64,000 nucleotides of DNA, taken from NCBI RefSeq assembly GCF_020700235.1, contig NZ_CP085302.1, positions 496,001 to 560,000 of the forward strand. Reading direction: 5' to 3'. The notes below the pieces were generated by a model, which made no database searches, had not been told where the DNA came from, and was given only the letters and a program-made list of their open reading frames with translations. This DNA comes from Haladaptatus pallidirubidus (lineage in GTDB: Archaea > Halobacteriota > Halobacteria > Halobacteriales > Haladaptataceae). A program made the position numbers and the translations under genes. Positions 35,339-44,881 of this stretch are shown here, in pieces. The stretch's first letter is position 1. The number at the start of each line of letters is the position of its first letter.

Positions 35339-36607
35339 ATGGCACAATCCGTACCGTTTCCGCTGCTTGACGGGGAAAATGAGGAGAGCGTCGATTTCAC
35401 GCTGCGGGAATACGAGAAAACGGAGCCACTCGATCTGAGCGATTCAGCGCTTCGGATGCTCGAAACGGAAGTGAATAGAGATGGGGAGCGTCTGGGCGTT
35501 TCATTCGATCGGGATGGGAACGCTGTATTGCAGGCAACCCAGCACGTCGGGATTGTCTCGTTTCCAGATGGCCCGACGATACAGGTCCGACCGAAAGCGG
35601 GACGAACCAATCTTCTCCATCTGTTGCGCTACGCACACGGTGTCGATGCAGTTACGATTGAACGCGAGACGTCGATCTCTGCAGGACAGACGTTTATCGA
35701 GGCGCTTGCAGCACTCTATGAGGCTGAGCTTCAGAACGTTATTCGACAGGGGCTACTTCGAGACTATCGGCGCGTTGAGGGAGCAGAAAAGCACCTTCGT
35801 GGACAGCTCAATGTTCGACGACAGATTCAGAAGCAAGGTGTAGCACCAACTCGGTTCGAATGTTCGTACGACGAATTCACGTACGATACAGTCCCGAATC
35901 AAGCGATTCTCTATGCTACGACGATGTTGACTCGCTTCGTTCGCGATCAAACGCTGAAGCAGTCGTTGCTCAAGCACCGGCATCTGTTACGCCAGCGAGT
36001 CACACTGGTACCGATTCGAGCCTCTGAATTGGAACGTGTGGAGCTTACGCGGTTGAATGAGTACTATACTGATTTGCTTCGGTTAACGAAACTCGTTCTG
36101 CGAAGTATCTACGTTCGCGAATTCATGACCGGCAAGCAGCGGTCGTTTGCCCTGCTGATCGATATGAACAAGATCTTTGAGCAGGCTGTCGAGCGGGCTA
36201 TGTCTGAGGTGGTAGCGGAGCGAGACGGATGGAACGTTGCGTCTCAGGTGACGACTCGGAACTTAGTCACCGATGGGAAGCACAGTGTATCTATTCGGCC
36301 CGATATCCTGATTCGTGATTCCGAAGGGGAGATAGCGCTCGTGGGTGATGCAAAGTGGAAGTTGGGTCGCCCATCTAACGCTGACTTTTATCAGATGGTT
36401 TCTTATCAATTTGCTCACGATGTGCCTGGGGTACTGATTTATCCCGAGCAAGGGGGTGAGGTTGAGACCGAGTATTCCGTGGTGGATCAGTATCCGCTTT
36501 CATTAGTTGAGTTGCCAATTCCGACGGTGACCGAGGAATTTAGCGGGTATATTGATCGGGTCTCCAAGAGAATGTGCGAGCAGATTTGGACTCTGGTAAA
36601 CGAGTGA
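35339..36607 (+). CDS. mcrC: McrC nuclease subunit
   Basis: A 422-residue McrC protein. The N-terminal region mediates McrB binding in the family. The C-terminal PD-(D/E)xK site is visible as RPDILI (D322) and GDAKW (D337, K339). It is the cleavage subunit of the type IV McrBC system that cuts modified DNA. The ATG is 8 bp after the mcrB stop. The gene looks intact. Confidence 0.9.
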   Translation: MAQSVPFPLLDGENEESVDFTLREYEKTEPLDLSDSALRMLETEVNRDGERLGVSFDRDGNAVLQATQHVGIVSFPDGPTIQVRPKAGRTNLLHLLRYAHGVDAVTIERETSISAGQTFIEALAALYEAELQNVIRQGLLRDYRRVEGAEKHLRGQLNVRRQIQKQGVAPTRFECSYDEFTYDTVPNQAILYATTMLTRFVRDQTLKQSLLKHRHLLRQRVTLVPIRASELERVELTRLNEYYTDLLRLTKLVLRSIYVREFMTGKQRSFALLIDMNKIFEQAVERAMSEVVAERDGWNVASQVTTRNLVTDGKHSVSIRPDILIRDSEGEIALVGDAKWKLGRPSNADFYQMVSYQFAHDVPGVLIYPEQGGEVETEYSVVDQYPLSLVELPIPTVTEEFSGYIDRVSKRMCEQIWTLVNE

Positions 36608-36783
36608 TGGTCGCGATTAGATTTATTCAATCATAGACTTCACAGAAGGGTCTTCATTAGACTCGTGACGTATTTGCAGTTGAACCAAACAGGCAGTTCG
36701 AATAAGCCTATGCGCGGGGTGACTTATGAACGCAGAGAATTCAATCCGCGCGCTGGTATCTGGAAATCTCGAAGAAAAGTCTC

Positions 36784-37110
36784 TCAATGGTTACTTTGGA
36801 AATTGAAACCAGCTACATCGCTCTTTTCTTTCTTGAGATGCTTCTCTCGGATGTAGTCTGCTATTTCTTTAGCTGCTTCCCGGCCTAATTCCTTGGCAAG
36901 TTCAGTGATGAGTACAGTGACAGCTGAACCAACAACAGAGATAATAATGGTTGTGCTGATTGGTTCTATGAAGCCTTTTTGCTCCGTTTCGACAGTCACG
37001 TCGAAATCATATTTCTCGTTGATGAAGTCAGCGATGTCATCTGAGGCTGCTTCTGGATCATCAGACTCGAATTGGACGACTTCAGTCACTTGTGATGAAT
37101 CTGATGCCAT
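36784..37110 (-). CDS. Small protein with amphipathic/transmembrane segment
   Basis: A 108-residue protein: an N-terminal soluble part (FINEKYDFDVTVETEQKGFI), a hydrophobic stretch (about 50-70, ISTTIIISVVGSAVTVLIT), then a Lys/Glu-rich helix (AKELGREAAKEIADYIREKH). No family recognised. It converges on mcrC inside the defence island. A small membrane-active effector is possible but unsupported. Confidence 0.5.
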   Translation of the reverse strand: MASDSSQVTEVVQFESDDPEAASDDIADFINEKYDFDVTVETEQKGFIEPISTTIIISVVGSAVTVLITELAKELGREAAKEIADYIREKHLKKEKSDVAGFNFQSNH

Positions 37111-37501
37111 AGAGGAGGCACAAGGCTAGCACGCAAAAATGTTAGCCGAATATAACAATTCGAACGAAATTGATTGAACCCATATCGACACTTGTTGAAC
37201 TTTCTGAATATCTCAAAGCATGCTGAGCGTAGTCTCGTCATCCACTTTTCGCCGGTGATGAGGTCACTCCAGCTCGGATTCAGTGCTAATTGGCATGATA
37301 AGAATCAAAAATACCGTTGTGGTCAGTTTTTAAAATGCGTGAAATTTGTTATATATTTATAAACGGCTCGTTATCTGCGGCATCGATCGCGGTAGCCACC
37401 ATTACAATATAATACCAGTATTTCAATGACACGTAGTCAAAGAAGTTCAGATTTCCAACCAGAGAATACTTAGGATTCTTGCTGCCGTGTGAGACGGTGC
37501 G
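37111..37501. other. AT-rich spacer upstream of the arginase
   Basis: Contains a TATA-like TTATATATTTATAA near 37348-37363. No gene or repeat recognised. Confidence 0.4.
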
Positions 37502-38440
37502 ATGAGCCACATTAGAATTATTGGTGTCCCTATGGATTTGGGAGCGGATAGACGGGGTGTCGATATGGGTCCCTCGGCTATTCGGGCTGCGGGCTTGTCG
37601 GAGCGACTAGACGACCTGGGGTACGACTGCGAGGAGGCGAGTGACTTAGTAGTACCAAATCCGGAAGAGGTGACTGACCCAGAAGAGCGAAAGTCGCGTA
37701 CCGATCTCGACCAGAAAAAGACAAAGTATCTCCCCGAAGTTGAAGAGGTGAGTACGCAACTAGCGGATGAGGCCGAAGAGGCTATTCAAGAGAATGAGTT
37801 TCCGCTCATTCTCGGTGGTGATCATTCTATCGCTATTGGGAGTCTGAGTGGTACCTCGCGTGCAGCGAACGTCGGAGTCATCTGGTTCGATGCACACAGT
37901 GATTTCAACACACCGAAGACGACGTCCTCTGGGAACGTGCATGGAATGCCGCTTGCAGCGGCACTCGGTGTTGGGGAGTTTGAGAAACCGGAGTATGAGT
38001 GGGCACGAGCTGCGGGTATCGTTCCCGAACGAGTGGTTCTGGTTGGACTGCGTAGTGTGGATGATACAGAACGGGATGCAGTCAAGCAGAGCAATGTGAC
38101 AACATTTACGATGGCTGATATCGATGAGCAAGGAATAGAAAATGTGGTCGATCAGGCACTCAAAATTGCATCCAAGAATGTCGATGGCATTCATGTGAGT
38201 TTTGATCTTGATTGGATCGATCCTACAGTAGCACCTGGTGTTGGGACACCAGTTCGTGGTGGAGCAACCTTCCGGGAAGCACGGTATGCGCTTGAAGCGG
38301 TGGCAGAGGCAAATGACCGGGATTCAATCCTTCGTTCGTTGGAGTTTGTCGAAGTGAATCCGATTTTGGATCGGGAGAATAGGACAGCGACTATCGCCGT
38401 GGAACTTGCGGAAACTGCTCTCGGGAGGAAACTTCTATGA
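37502..38440 (+). CDS. rocF: Arginase
   Basis: A 312-residue ureohydrolase. The dimanganese site is complete: H108 (GGDHS), D130/H132/D134 (DAHSD) and D235/D237 (SFDLDWIDP). The APGVGTPV loop after the last ligands and the GNVHGMPLA segment are arginase-like rather than agmatinase-like. It hydrolyses arginine to ornithine and urea. No ornithine or urea pathway gene is adjacent. It is the only obvious metabolic gene inside the defence island, so it may supply arginine catabolism to the replicon's host or be a passenger. Confidence 0.85.
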   Translation: MSHIRIIGVPMDLGADRRGVDMGPSAIRAAGLSERLDDLGYDCEEASDLVVPNPEEVTDPEERKSRTDLDQKKTKYLPEVEEVSTQLADEAEEAIQENEFPLILGGDHSIAIGSLSGTSRAANVGVIWFDAHSDFNTPKTTSSGNVHGMPLAAALGVGEFEKPEYEWARAAGIVPERVVLVGLRSVDDTERDAVKQSNVTTFTMADIDEQGIENVVDQALKIASKNVDGIHVSFDLDWIDPTVAPGVGTPVRGGATFREARYALEAVAEANDRDSILRSLEFVEVNPILDRENRTATIAVELAETALGRKLL

Positions 38441-38487
38441 GTTTGACTATGAAAAAGGAAGCTGACTAGTAATAGTGATTAGTAGTA

Positions 38488-39054
38488 TCATTCAGAAAAT
38501 ATTGTAAATATGTTGGATTCTGGGTCGACATATTCCCAATGGCCACGATTCCATCTAACTTCATTCCAAGATCCCTCCAATTTTTTGGATATCGCAGATT
38601 CATCCGGTACCCAATAATAAAGTTTCCGGTCATCGTTGTGATAATAGATGTTTAGTGGTTTGGGAAGGAGTGGCGGTCCTCGTTCCCACACTTCTGCACC
38701 TTTCATAGGGCTCCATTTTCTATTTGGTTTTTTATACTCGTAAGATCTAAGGTTTTTAGAGTATCGAACCGGATACCACTTTTTATTCTTTCGATGGAGG
38801 TACTGAAGATTATTATTAAACAGGAGCATTCTTGGTGAATCCCATCGGATAAGAACCGGAAGAGCAATTGCCAATTTGTATCCTTGTCTAATAGCAAATG
38901 TATGCGGGTCAAAATCGAGGTCGTCAATGTCAAAATCTAGAAGAAGGTCAATAAAACTTGGATCGTCCGGGATAGTTATTTCTCCATAATCGGGACTGTA
39001 ACGTATACCCGGGGCCCCTTCGTATTGAACGTCGCCAATGTTTACTCTCGTCAT
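38488..39054 (-). CDS. Hypothetical protein, AT-rich orphan
   Basis: A 188-residue protein rich in Tyr/Trp/Asn (KKWYPVRYSKNLRSYEYKKP; HNDDRKLYYWVPDESAISKK). It is low in acidic surface for a haloarchaeal protein and AT-rich, which points to recent acquisition. There is no signal peptide or membrane segment. I do not recognise the family. Confidence 0.6.
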   Translation of the reverse strand: MTRVNIGDVQYEGAPGIRYSPDYGEITIPDDPSFIDLLLDFDIDDLDFDPHTFAIRQGYKLAIALPVLIRWDSPRMLLFNNNLQYLHRKNKKWYPVRYSKNLRSYEYKKPNRKWSPMKGAEVWERGPPLLPKPLNIYYHNDDRKLYYWVPDESAISKKLEGSWNEVRWNRGHWEYVDPESNIFTIFSE

Positions 39055-39422
39055 CGTTCTTCACCCCCATTCCTGTAATACGTTTGAATACATAATAGGA
39101 TTTACGTATCCAGTAAAAAACCGGTTAGGTCAAAGAGTTAGTATTCAATGGATAAACGCCGGCGTAGATGCTTATCTGGACAGTGCTAAATGTTCGGAAC
39201 TTTGGCTGTAATTATAATTACATTAGGTTGTGTGATTTCGATAAGGTACGGAATCACATACTCATCGCTATCTTCTTGACGTCGACTTCACGAACCTGTC
39301 ATCGCTGTTGGCGACAGCGGGTACGTTTGGCCCCTCTACGTAGTTCGCAGTGACCGCTCGATAGGTTGCAGACGCGGTTGGTGAATAGGGTGAATTTCTT
39401 CCCTTTGATTTATCAAGTTTCG
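39055..39422. other. Spacer upstream of the HEPN gene
   Basis: AT-rich to about 39270, then mixed. No gene, repeat or clear operator recognised. Confidence 0.35.
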
Positions 39423-40814
39423 ATGAAAGAACCCAGTATGACTTTGGACGCCAGCATCGTCAACAAAGAACTGGCAGACCTCCTCTGGAGTCTCTACGGG
39501 AAGGCAATCGACCAAATCGAGCAGATTCCACTTGAGTACAAGCGTGAGTTTGTCAAGCATGAGAACGGGAGAAAGATGCCTGTGATCAAGCCCCGGTATC
39601 AAAGTCTGATGATGCCCGCGGGGCCCTGGCGAGAGTACGATGAGGCAGAAGAGATCGTCGCCAATCTTATCGAATGCGACTACTTCCCTGCCTCGGAGGA
39701 AGAGATTGAGGACGAAAACAATCCCGTGAGAGGACGAATCTACAATGATGTCATCGACTGGCTGTGGCAGTCCTACCTCGAACATTCGGACGTAATCGGC
39801 GAGCACAACAGAGAGGCCTTCCTCGACGTCTTCCAGGACTTCGAAGCGTATCACCGGTCGGACAGCGTCCCGTTCGTCGCCAAGGCATTCCTTGCAAACT
39901 TCTCCCTCGATGAGGGCGAGGAGGTCGAGATTCATCCGAACCTCCGGATACGGGATATCTCGGTCGATGACTTGAATTGGCTTCTAGAGAACGAAGACTC
40001 CCTGGAGTCAGTATTTGGTCCCAGAGGCGTGGTTGGCGTTATTGAGTGTGAATACGACCATGATAAGACGAGGGTCGGGACAATGGACTATCCAAAGGGT
40101 ATATTCCAAAAGGTAGTAACCGCCCTTCGGCTGTTCAAGCCTCGCACGACACCCGGGATCGTATATTCCTATGCGGAACCGACGCCGAAGTACACCGGCG
40201 GTCAGACTGTCGACTCTGCCATCGCTCGGTCCTCAGACAAAATCTTCTACAATTCGTGCGAACTGTCCAAGTCAGAGTGCGACGACTTCGCCGAGTTCTA
40301 CAACAGGAACCAGCAGTTGATCCGAACCGAGTCAAACGATGGCGAGTACTCTCGCCCACTCCGCAGGTTCAATGAAATGTACCAGAAACCCGCCGTCGAG
40401 GACTGTATAGTCGACTGCGCTATCGCGATGGAGGGGACGCTCCTCGAACCGATCCAGAGTTCGTCGTTCACGTTTCGACTTGGGCTCCGAGGTGGGATTC
40501 TTCTGGACGACCGCCTGCCGTACTCCCGGAGCGAGATGCGCTCCTTTCTTGAGACGCTGTACTTCGTCCGTGGGGAAATCGTCCACTCCGACTTCCAGAT
40601 GGAACGCATCCTGGACAAAATCGAGAATCACGCCAATTACGAACTCGCTATACTCGACTCACCGACCGAACGTGAGTACGTTCAGGAGGCTCGAGTGTTC
40701 CTTGCAGCTGTATTACGGGAGTACATGGAAGCCAATGTCGCCCACGATATCAGTATTGCTGACGTCAATCGGAAAATGGACGAAGCTGCTCGCAATGTGA
40801 CCTATACCCCCTAA
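39423..40814 (+). CDS. ApeA-like HEPN-domain protein
   Basis: A 463-residue protein. The C-terminal part (about 320-455) matches the ApeA-like HEPN pattern: EDCIVDCAIAMEGTLLEP, FRLGLRGGILL, then the RNase motif R383-x4-H388 in FVRGEIVHSD. HEPN domains are metal-independent RNases common in abortive-infection systems. The N-terminal 300 residues have no motif I know and may sense the trigger. MTLDAS at 39438 is an alternative start. Its place between McrBC and the AAA/DUF6414 pair supports a defence role, though ApeA-like proteins also occur as orphans. Confidence 0.65.
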   Translation: MKEPSMTLDASIVNKELADLLWSLYGKAIDQIEQIPLEYKREFVKHENGRKMPVIKPRYQSLMMPAGPWREYDEAEEIVANLIECDYFPASEEEIEDENNPVRGRIYNDVIDWLWQSYLEHSDVIGEHNREAFLDVFQDFEAYHRSDSVPFVAKAFLANFSLDEGEEVEIHPNLRIRDISVDDLNWLLENEDSLESVFGPRGVVGVIECEYDHDKTRVGTMDYPKGIFQKVVTALRLFKPRTTPGIVYSYAEPTPKYTGGQTVDSAIARSSDKIFYNSCELSKSECDDFAEFYNRNQQLIRTESNDGEYSRPLRRFNEMYQKPAVEDCIVDCAIAMEGTLLEPIQSSSFTFRLGLRGGILLDDRLPYSRSEMRSFLETLYFVRGEIVHSDFQMERILDKIENHANYELAILDSPTEREYVQEARVFLAAVLREYMEANVAHDISIADVNRKMDEAARNVTYTP

Positions 40815-41078
40815 TGCTCTCTCGTAGAATCCTTAAAGCTATTCAACCAATTGGCCACACACCCTTCATCAGCTTGGCCAGTCCGGAATCCGGACTTATA
40901 GAACGACCTCACTATTGATACCTCGACCACATTATCGTTATTTACATGTCCGTGATGATACGACACCAGTATCAGCAATAAAATAAAATATTTGCCAGAA
41001 TATCGTTGTTATCAGGCGAAATCTCTTTCCTACTCCAGGGTGAAGAATTGAACTGACCTTTGGCGTGTCTGAATAGTG

Positions 41079-42386
41079 TCACCAATAGATAGCTACTATT
41101 TGCGTCTCAATCTGGAGGGCATCGACATCTATTGTCCCTTCCACACTACTCACGGAATGATGTTCCTCGAATATCATGTGGTCTGTAACTTTGGCTTCTT
41201 CTTCTTTCGAGAGGGAAACACCGTGATTTCGCAGATACGTAGCATATTCAGTATAAAATTCAATCAATTCTGTCCCTCCAGATAGAGAATGTGCCGGGAC
41301 TTCATTTTCAATCATATATTCCGTCATGAAAGTCCGATGAAAATCGTCTCCCACACCATCAATTCCCGCTTGCTCATCAAATTCAGTAAGTGCATCTGTC
41401 CAATCATCCAGATCCACATCGCCACTATATTGCTCTGTCGCCTCCTCTCTGGCGAGGGCCGCCGCACGCCCCATAAATCGAGTTACGAGCTGAGCAAGTG
41501 GTGGAGAAACTGTTTCGAGTTTCTGTGCTAAACTTAGCGGATGCCACGACTCCTCTTCGTAAATCTCTTCGACGCGACAGAACACGGTGTATTCTTCCTC
41601 ATCAAACAAAGCATCAGGAACATCTTGCCAGAGCTTCATGGCGTTCAATTGACCCACGATATAGAGTGGTTTCCCGTCAGAATCGTTCGGCTCTTCAGGC
41701 TGAATTCTCCCATCCTTCACCTGGTAGTCGAGAACACGTCCACTCACCGGAATCTCCGTCCCAAACATAGACTCGATAAGTTCCAGTACATCTTCGTCTT
41801 CTGGACCAACTGCCTCGGGAATATTCTCTTGGAGATACATCATTACCTTATAAAACCGATACAGATAGTGCGTCTCCAACTCAACATCAACCCGAAGAAT
41901 TTCCCCTCGGGTTACTTCTGATATATCTACCCCAGTCTCCTCGTCAGAATCGATGAGACCCACATCTTCGTCGTGCCGCCGATGCTGGTCTAACTGATCA
42001 AAGAGAGACTGAATAGCGTAATTGTGCACCACTTCGGATGAGCTCTCCCCCATCGCCACCTTTTCGCCCTCTATCTTCGCACCTACTCCAGAAATACTCG
42101 CATTCACACCACCAGCAACACGCTTCGTTGACTGACTCCCAATTTGTTCAATCCGTTCCTGCTTAATTGCCCCTTCAATAGACGCTAGAAGACTCACCAC
42201 ACTATCTCGATCCAGATAGACGAACTCCCGAAACTCCCTCTCGTACTCACGGTCGTCTGCTTTAATGTCACGCTCTTTGTTGCCGGACTCCCCAGCAGCG
42301 TTATTCTCTACCGACTCTACACTTGGAGATTGTTCATCCCCGTTCTCTCTACCCAGCAGTCCGGATATCCGGTCTCTCAGTCCCAT
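41079..42386 (-). CDS. DUF6414 family protein
   Basis: A 435-residue soluble protein. After a Ser/Asp-rich N-terminus comes the DUF6414 start, FREFVYLDRDSVVSLLASIE GA in its core, then a helical region to about 130 and an acidic second half (about 160-435). No catalytic motif is recognisable. It overlaps the upstream AAA ATPase stop by one base, so the two are translationally coupled. DUF6414 has no established biochemical function. The pairing suggests that the ATPase remodels or loads this protein. Confidence 0.7.
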   Translation of the reverse strand: MGLRDRISGLLGRENGDEQSPSVESVENNAAGESGNKERDIKADDREYEREFREFVYLDRDSVVSLLASIEGAIKQERIEQIGSQSTKRVAGGVNASISGVGAKIEGEKVAMGESSSEVVHNYAIQSLFDQLDQHRRHDEDVGLIDSDEETGVDISEVTRGEILRVDVELETHYLYRFYKVMMYLQENIPEAVGPEDEDVLELIESMFGTEIPVSGRVLDYQVKDGRIQPEEPNDSDGKPLYIVGQLNAMKLWQDVPDALFDEEEYTVFCRVEEIYEEESWHPLSLAQKLETVSPPLAQLVTRFMGRAAALAREEATEQYSGDVDLDDWTDALTEFDEQAGIDGVGDDFHRTFMTEYMIENEVPAHSLSGGTELIEFYTEYATYLRNHGVSLSKEEEAKVTDHMIFEEHHSVSSVEGTIDVDALQIETQIVAIYW

Positions 42387-43636
42387 TAGTTTGCGCCCTC
42401 CTCAGCTTCTTGTTCTCGACGTCGTTGTGCCTCCTTATTGTTGATTTGAGCCTGCACCCGTTCATAGGCGCGTTCAACGTCCATCCGATGAATCGTCGGG
42501 TTCTCCCCTTTGTCTCGATCTTCCTTCAGCAGAATCTCCCCAATCTCTTCAAACAACGATTCAATATGAGCACCTGTCCACCCATTTGTCTTCTCAACAA
42601 GGTTATCAAGAGAGACCTCATCAGCGAAATCAACAGCGGGCTTGTGGATCTCTAGAATTTCTCGTCGGCCTTCGCGTGACGGGCGGGGGAATTCGATTTC
42701 TCGTCCAAATCGACCAGGACGCCGGAGTGCTGGATCGATTGCGCCTATCAAATTGGTCGTCCCGATGACCACCACTCGGCCGCGGTCCTCAATGCCATCC
42801 ATTAGTGACAGTAATTGACCAACAGTACGGCGACCAGCATCCATTGTCTTGTCTCGTCGCGGTGCCATAGAATCGATTTCGTCAAAGAAAATGATTGCTG
42901 GCGGGTTTTCCTGAGCATTCTTGAAGAGCCCACGAAGCTTCCGTTCCGTCCCCCCAACCAACTCATGAGATAGCTCTGGTCCTCTGATGCTGTAGAAAGA
43001 CGCGTTTTCAACTTGATTTGCGACGATTTTTGCCAGATATGTCTTTCCAGTCCCTGACGGACCATAAAACAGCACACCTTTCGGGGCATCCATCCCAACG
43101 TCTTCGAACCGCTCTGGTTCCTTGAGTGGAATTTCCACTTTGTATTTCACTTCCTCAACAACCTCATCCATCCCACCGAAATCCGCATATTCCTTATCTG
43201 GGACGTTCTCTGGTTCAAGATCAGACGAATCCGTCCCACTCATGTCCTGTAGCAAACTTTCCCTATCGTCATCATCAAAGTTAACGATATCTTCCTCAAT
43301 CACCTTATAGAATTCTCCCAGATTCGTTAGCAAAACACCATCGCCAGGTGAGACTTCCTCATCCGGATTGGGAAGTATTCGCTTCCCACTCTCCGTCTGC
43401 ATTAGAAGATACTCATCAGTCTTTTTCTCTACGAGTGCTTGCTGTCCGACTGGCTCATCCTCACGTGCAAATCTGACCGCCTTATCCCTCATGATGTGAG
43501 ATTCAACTTCAACGAAGTCACCAGGGGTTACTTGACGCGAAACCTCATTCCGAACCAAAATAATCTGACTGTCCTCATTTACCAATAGCTCCTGATCCTC
43601 TACAGCTAGCACCTTCAGCACTCGGTCATTTCCCAT
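42386..43636 (-). CDS. PAN/Cdc48-like AAA ATPase
   Basis: A 416-residue AAA protein. Two small beta-barrel (OB-like) repeats occupy about 5-115, resembling the OB ring of PAN but without the long coiled coil. The ATPase core has Walker A GPSGTGKT (192-199), Walker B IIFFDEID (248-255), sensor-1 N295 and second-region-of-homology arginines R306/R309 (RRPGRF). The C-terminus is Glu/Gln/Arg-rich (REQEAEEGAN) and lacks the HbYX motif needed to gate the 20S proteasome. It is therefore likely a dedicated unfoldase for its operon partner, the DUF6414 protein, rather than a proteasomal ATPase. Confidence 0.8.
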   Translation of the reverse strand: MGNDRVLKVLAVEDQELLVNEDSQIILVRNEVSRQVTPGDFVEVESHIMRDKAVRFAREDEPVGQQALVEKKTDEYLLMQTESGKRILPNPDEEVSPGDGVLLTNLGEFYKVIEEDIVNFDDDDRESLLQDMSGTDSSDLEPENVPDKEYADFGGMDEVVEEVKYKVEIPLKEPERFEDVGMDAPKGVLFYGPSGTGKTYLAKIVANQVENASFYSIRGPELSHELVGGTERKLRGLFKNAQENPPAIIFFDEIDSMAPRRDKTMDAGRRTVGQLLSLMDGIEDRGRVVVIGTTNLIGAIDPALRRPGRFGREIEFPRPSREGRREILEIHKPAVDFADEVSLDNLVEKTNGWTGAHIESLFEEIGEILLKEDRDKGENPTIHRMDVERAYERVQAQINNKEAQRRREQEAEEGAN

Positions 43637-44214
43637 ATTCCCTTATTTCTCGTTCACTACTTATGATATCTTTGCCATTATCCAACCCCCGTCACTACAA
43701 TATAAAACTCGGATGGTTTATCCGGAGAAAGATCCATTCCCCAAGGGCAGACGTTATAGGTAGAAAACGGTCTTTTCTTATTCCACTCTCCAGAATCGAA
43801 TTGTGTACTAGTTGAATAGTATCAAATAAATATTTATTAATTTTCAATGGATAGAAATCGGTTCGATATGATTGTCTGAAATATATTTTAATATAGAAAT
43901 ATGAGATATTAGGATTTGATTCTTATTTTTTGATCATAAGTGATTCTTTCGCAAATTTCCGTCTTAGAGGCAAGAGTGAGCGCGACGAGCAGGGACGGTT
44001 AGCGGAGCAAACGAGCGATGATATTCTTTGGATGATTTGTGATTCCGAGTTTCCGGCTTAAGCTGCTCGGCGGGTCGCAGATATGGTTGTAATGGAACGG
44101 TCTGATCGAGATAGATTCGTATCGGTCCTATTGAGATTTATACACTATACTGCTATGAAGAATTCGGACGCCTGTTACATTCAGGTTCTACCAAGTGTTT
44201 AAGGCTAAATAGCG
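43637..44214. other. AT-rich spacer
   Basis: Very AT-rich from about 43800 to 43950. Apart from the winged-helix remnant near its right end I see no gene. It should contain the promoters of the divergent AAA gene and of the operon to the right. Confidence 0.4.
43960..44140 (+). pseudogene. Winged-helix gene remnant B
   Basis: Reads SERDEQGRLAEQTSDDILWM then ICDSEFPA, stop, AARRVADM. The RDEQGR opening followed by a DDIL helix is the start of a common haloarchaeal winged-helix domain. It is homologous to remnant A at 27616-27740 at the DNA level (GATATTCTTTG and GAGTTTCCGGC are shared). Confidence 0.45.
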
Positions 44215-44721
44215 ATGAAATTGTGTATGGGAGATTACGAAAACCTCCCCGGTCCCAATCCATCCACTTTAGAGACCGTCGATTACGTCCCTGAAGGGAT
44301 AATGCCGGTTGCTCTGCGAGTGACATACTCCACTGATTCCGTTACGGACTACGTCAATCTCAAGCGATCTGGCCGGCAGTGCACGTTAGAGTTAGGAGAC
44401 CCGCTATTTGGAATCGTTCGGAAAGCTGGCGAGATAAATGATTTAATTGGAGAACTCACTGATGCGTTGGCTGCAATTGGGTTGGGGAGTATCGTTTCTC
44501 ATTTCTCTTCAGCCGTCGCTGAATACTTTAATTCGCTACTCCACGTGCCTGCACTCCCGGGAACAATTGGTCTGAGCACAGTCGTATACGTTCTGAAAAA
44601 GATGTATGATGCGGATCTGTTGATGCTCGGGTACATCCACCAAGCGCCAATCGAAGAATTACCGAGCTGGCTGGGATTGCTTGATGAGGCAGACCGGAAC
44701 CCGGAAATCACCCTCGACTAA
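44215..44721 (+). CDS. Hypothetical protein, possible membrane-associated
   Basis: A 168-residue protein. The N-terminal half is beta-like (PVALRVTYSTDSVTDYVNLK; GRQCTLELGDPLFGIV). The second half has hydrophobic helices (about 80-100 and 110-145: LADALAAIGL-type and GTIGLSTVVYVLKKM). No family recognised. First gene of a same-strand run up to the membrane protein at 47135-47578. Confidence 0.6.
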   Translation: MKLCMGDYENLPGPNPSTLETVDYVPEGIMPVALRVTYSTDSVTDYVNLKRSGRQCTLELGDPLFGIVRKAGEINDLIGELTDALAAIGLGSIVSHFSSAVAEYFNSLLHVPALPGTIGLSTVVYVLKKMYDADLLMLGYIHQAPIEELPSWLGLLDEADRNPEITLD

Positions 44722-44881
44722 CGTCACCGGCCCTGAAGCTTCTCAGAAACAAAGGCTGGACGTTCGAGATGCTTGACCGGCAGCTGACAGAGGATGAAGA
44801 TGCACCCAATCAGAAGCTTTATCCCTTGAAAACCCGGAGGACGCAAACCCACCGATATCCAGCGACCCACCCGAGGATACG

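Noticed and set aside
42386..43636. Annotation of the AAA protein as a proteasome-activating nucleotidase
   Set aside because: The coiled coil and the C-terminal HbYX motif are absent, and the gene is coupled to a DUF6414 gene.
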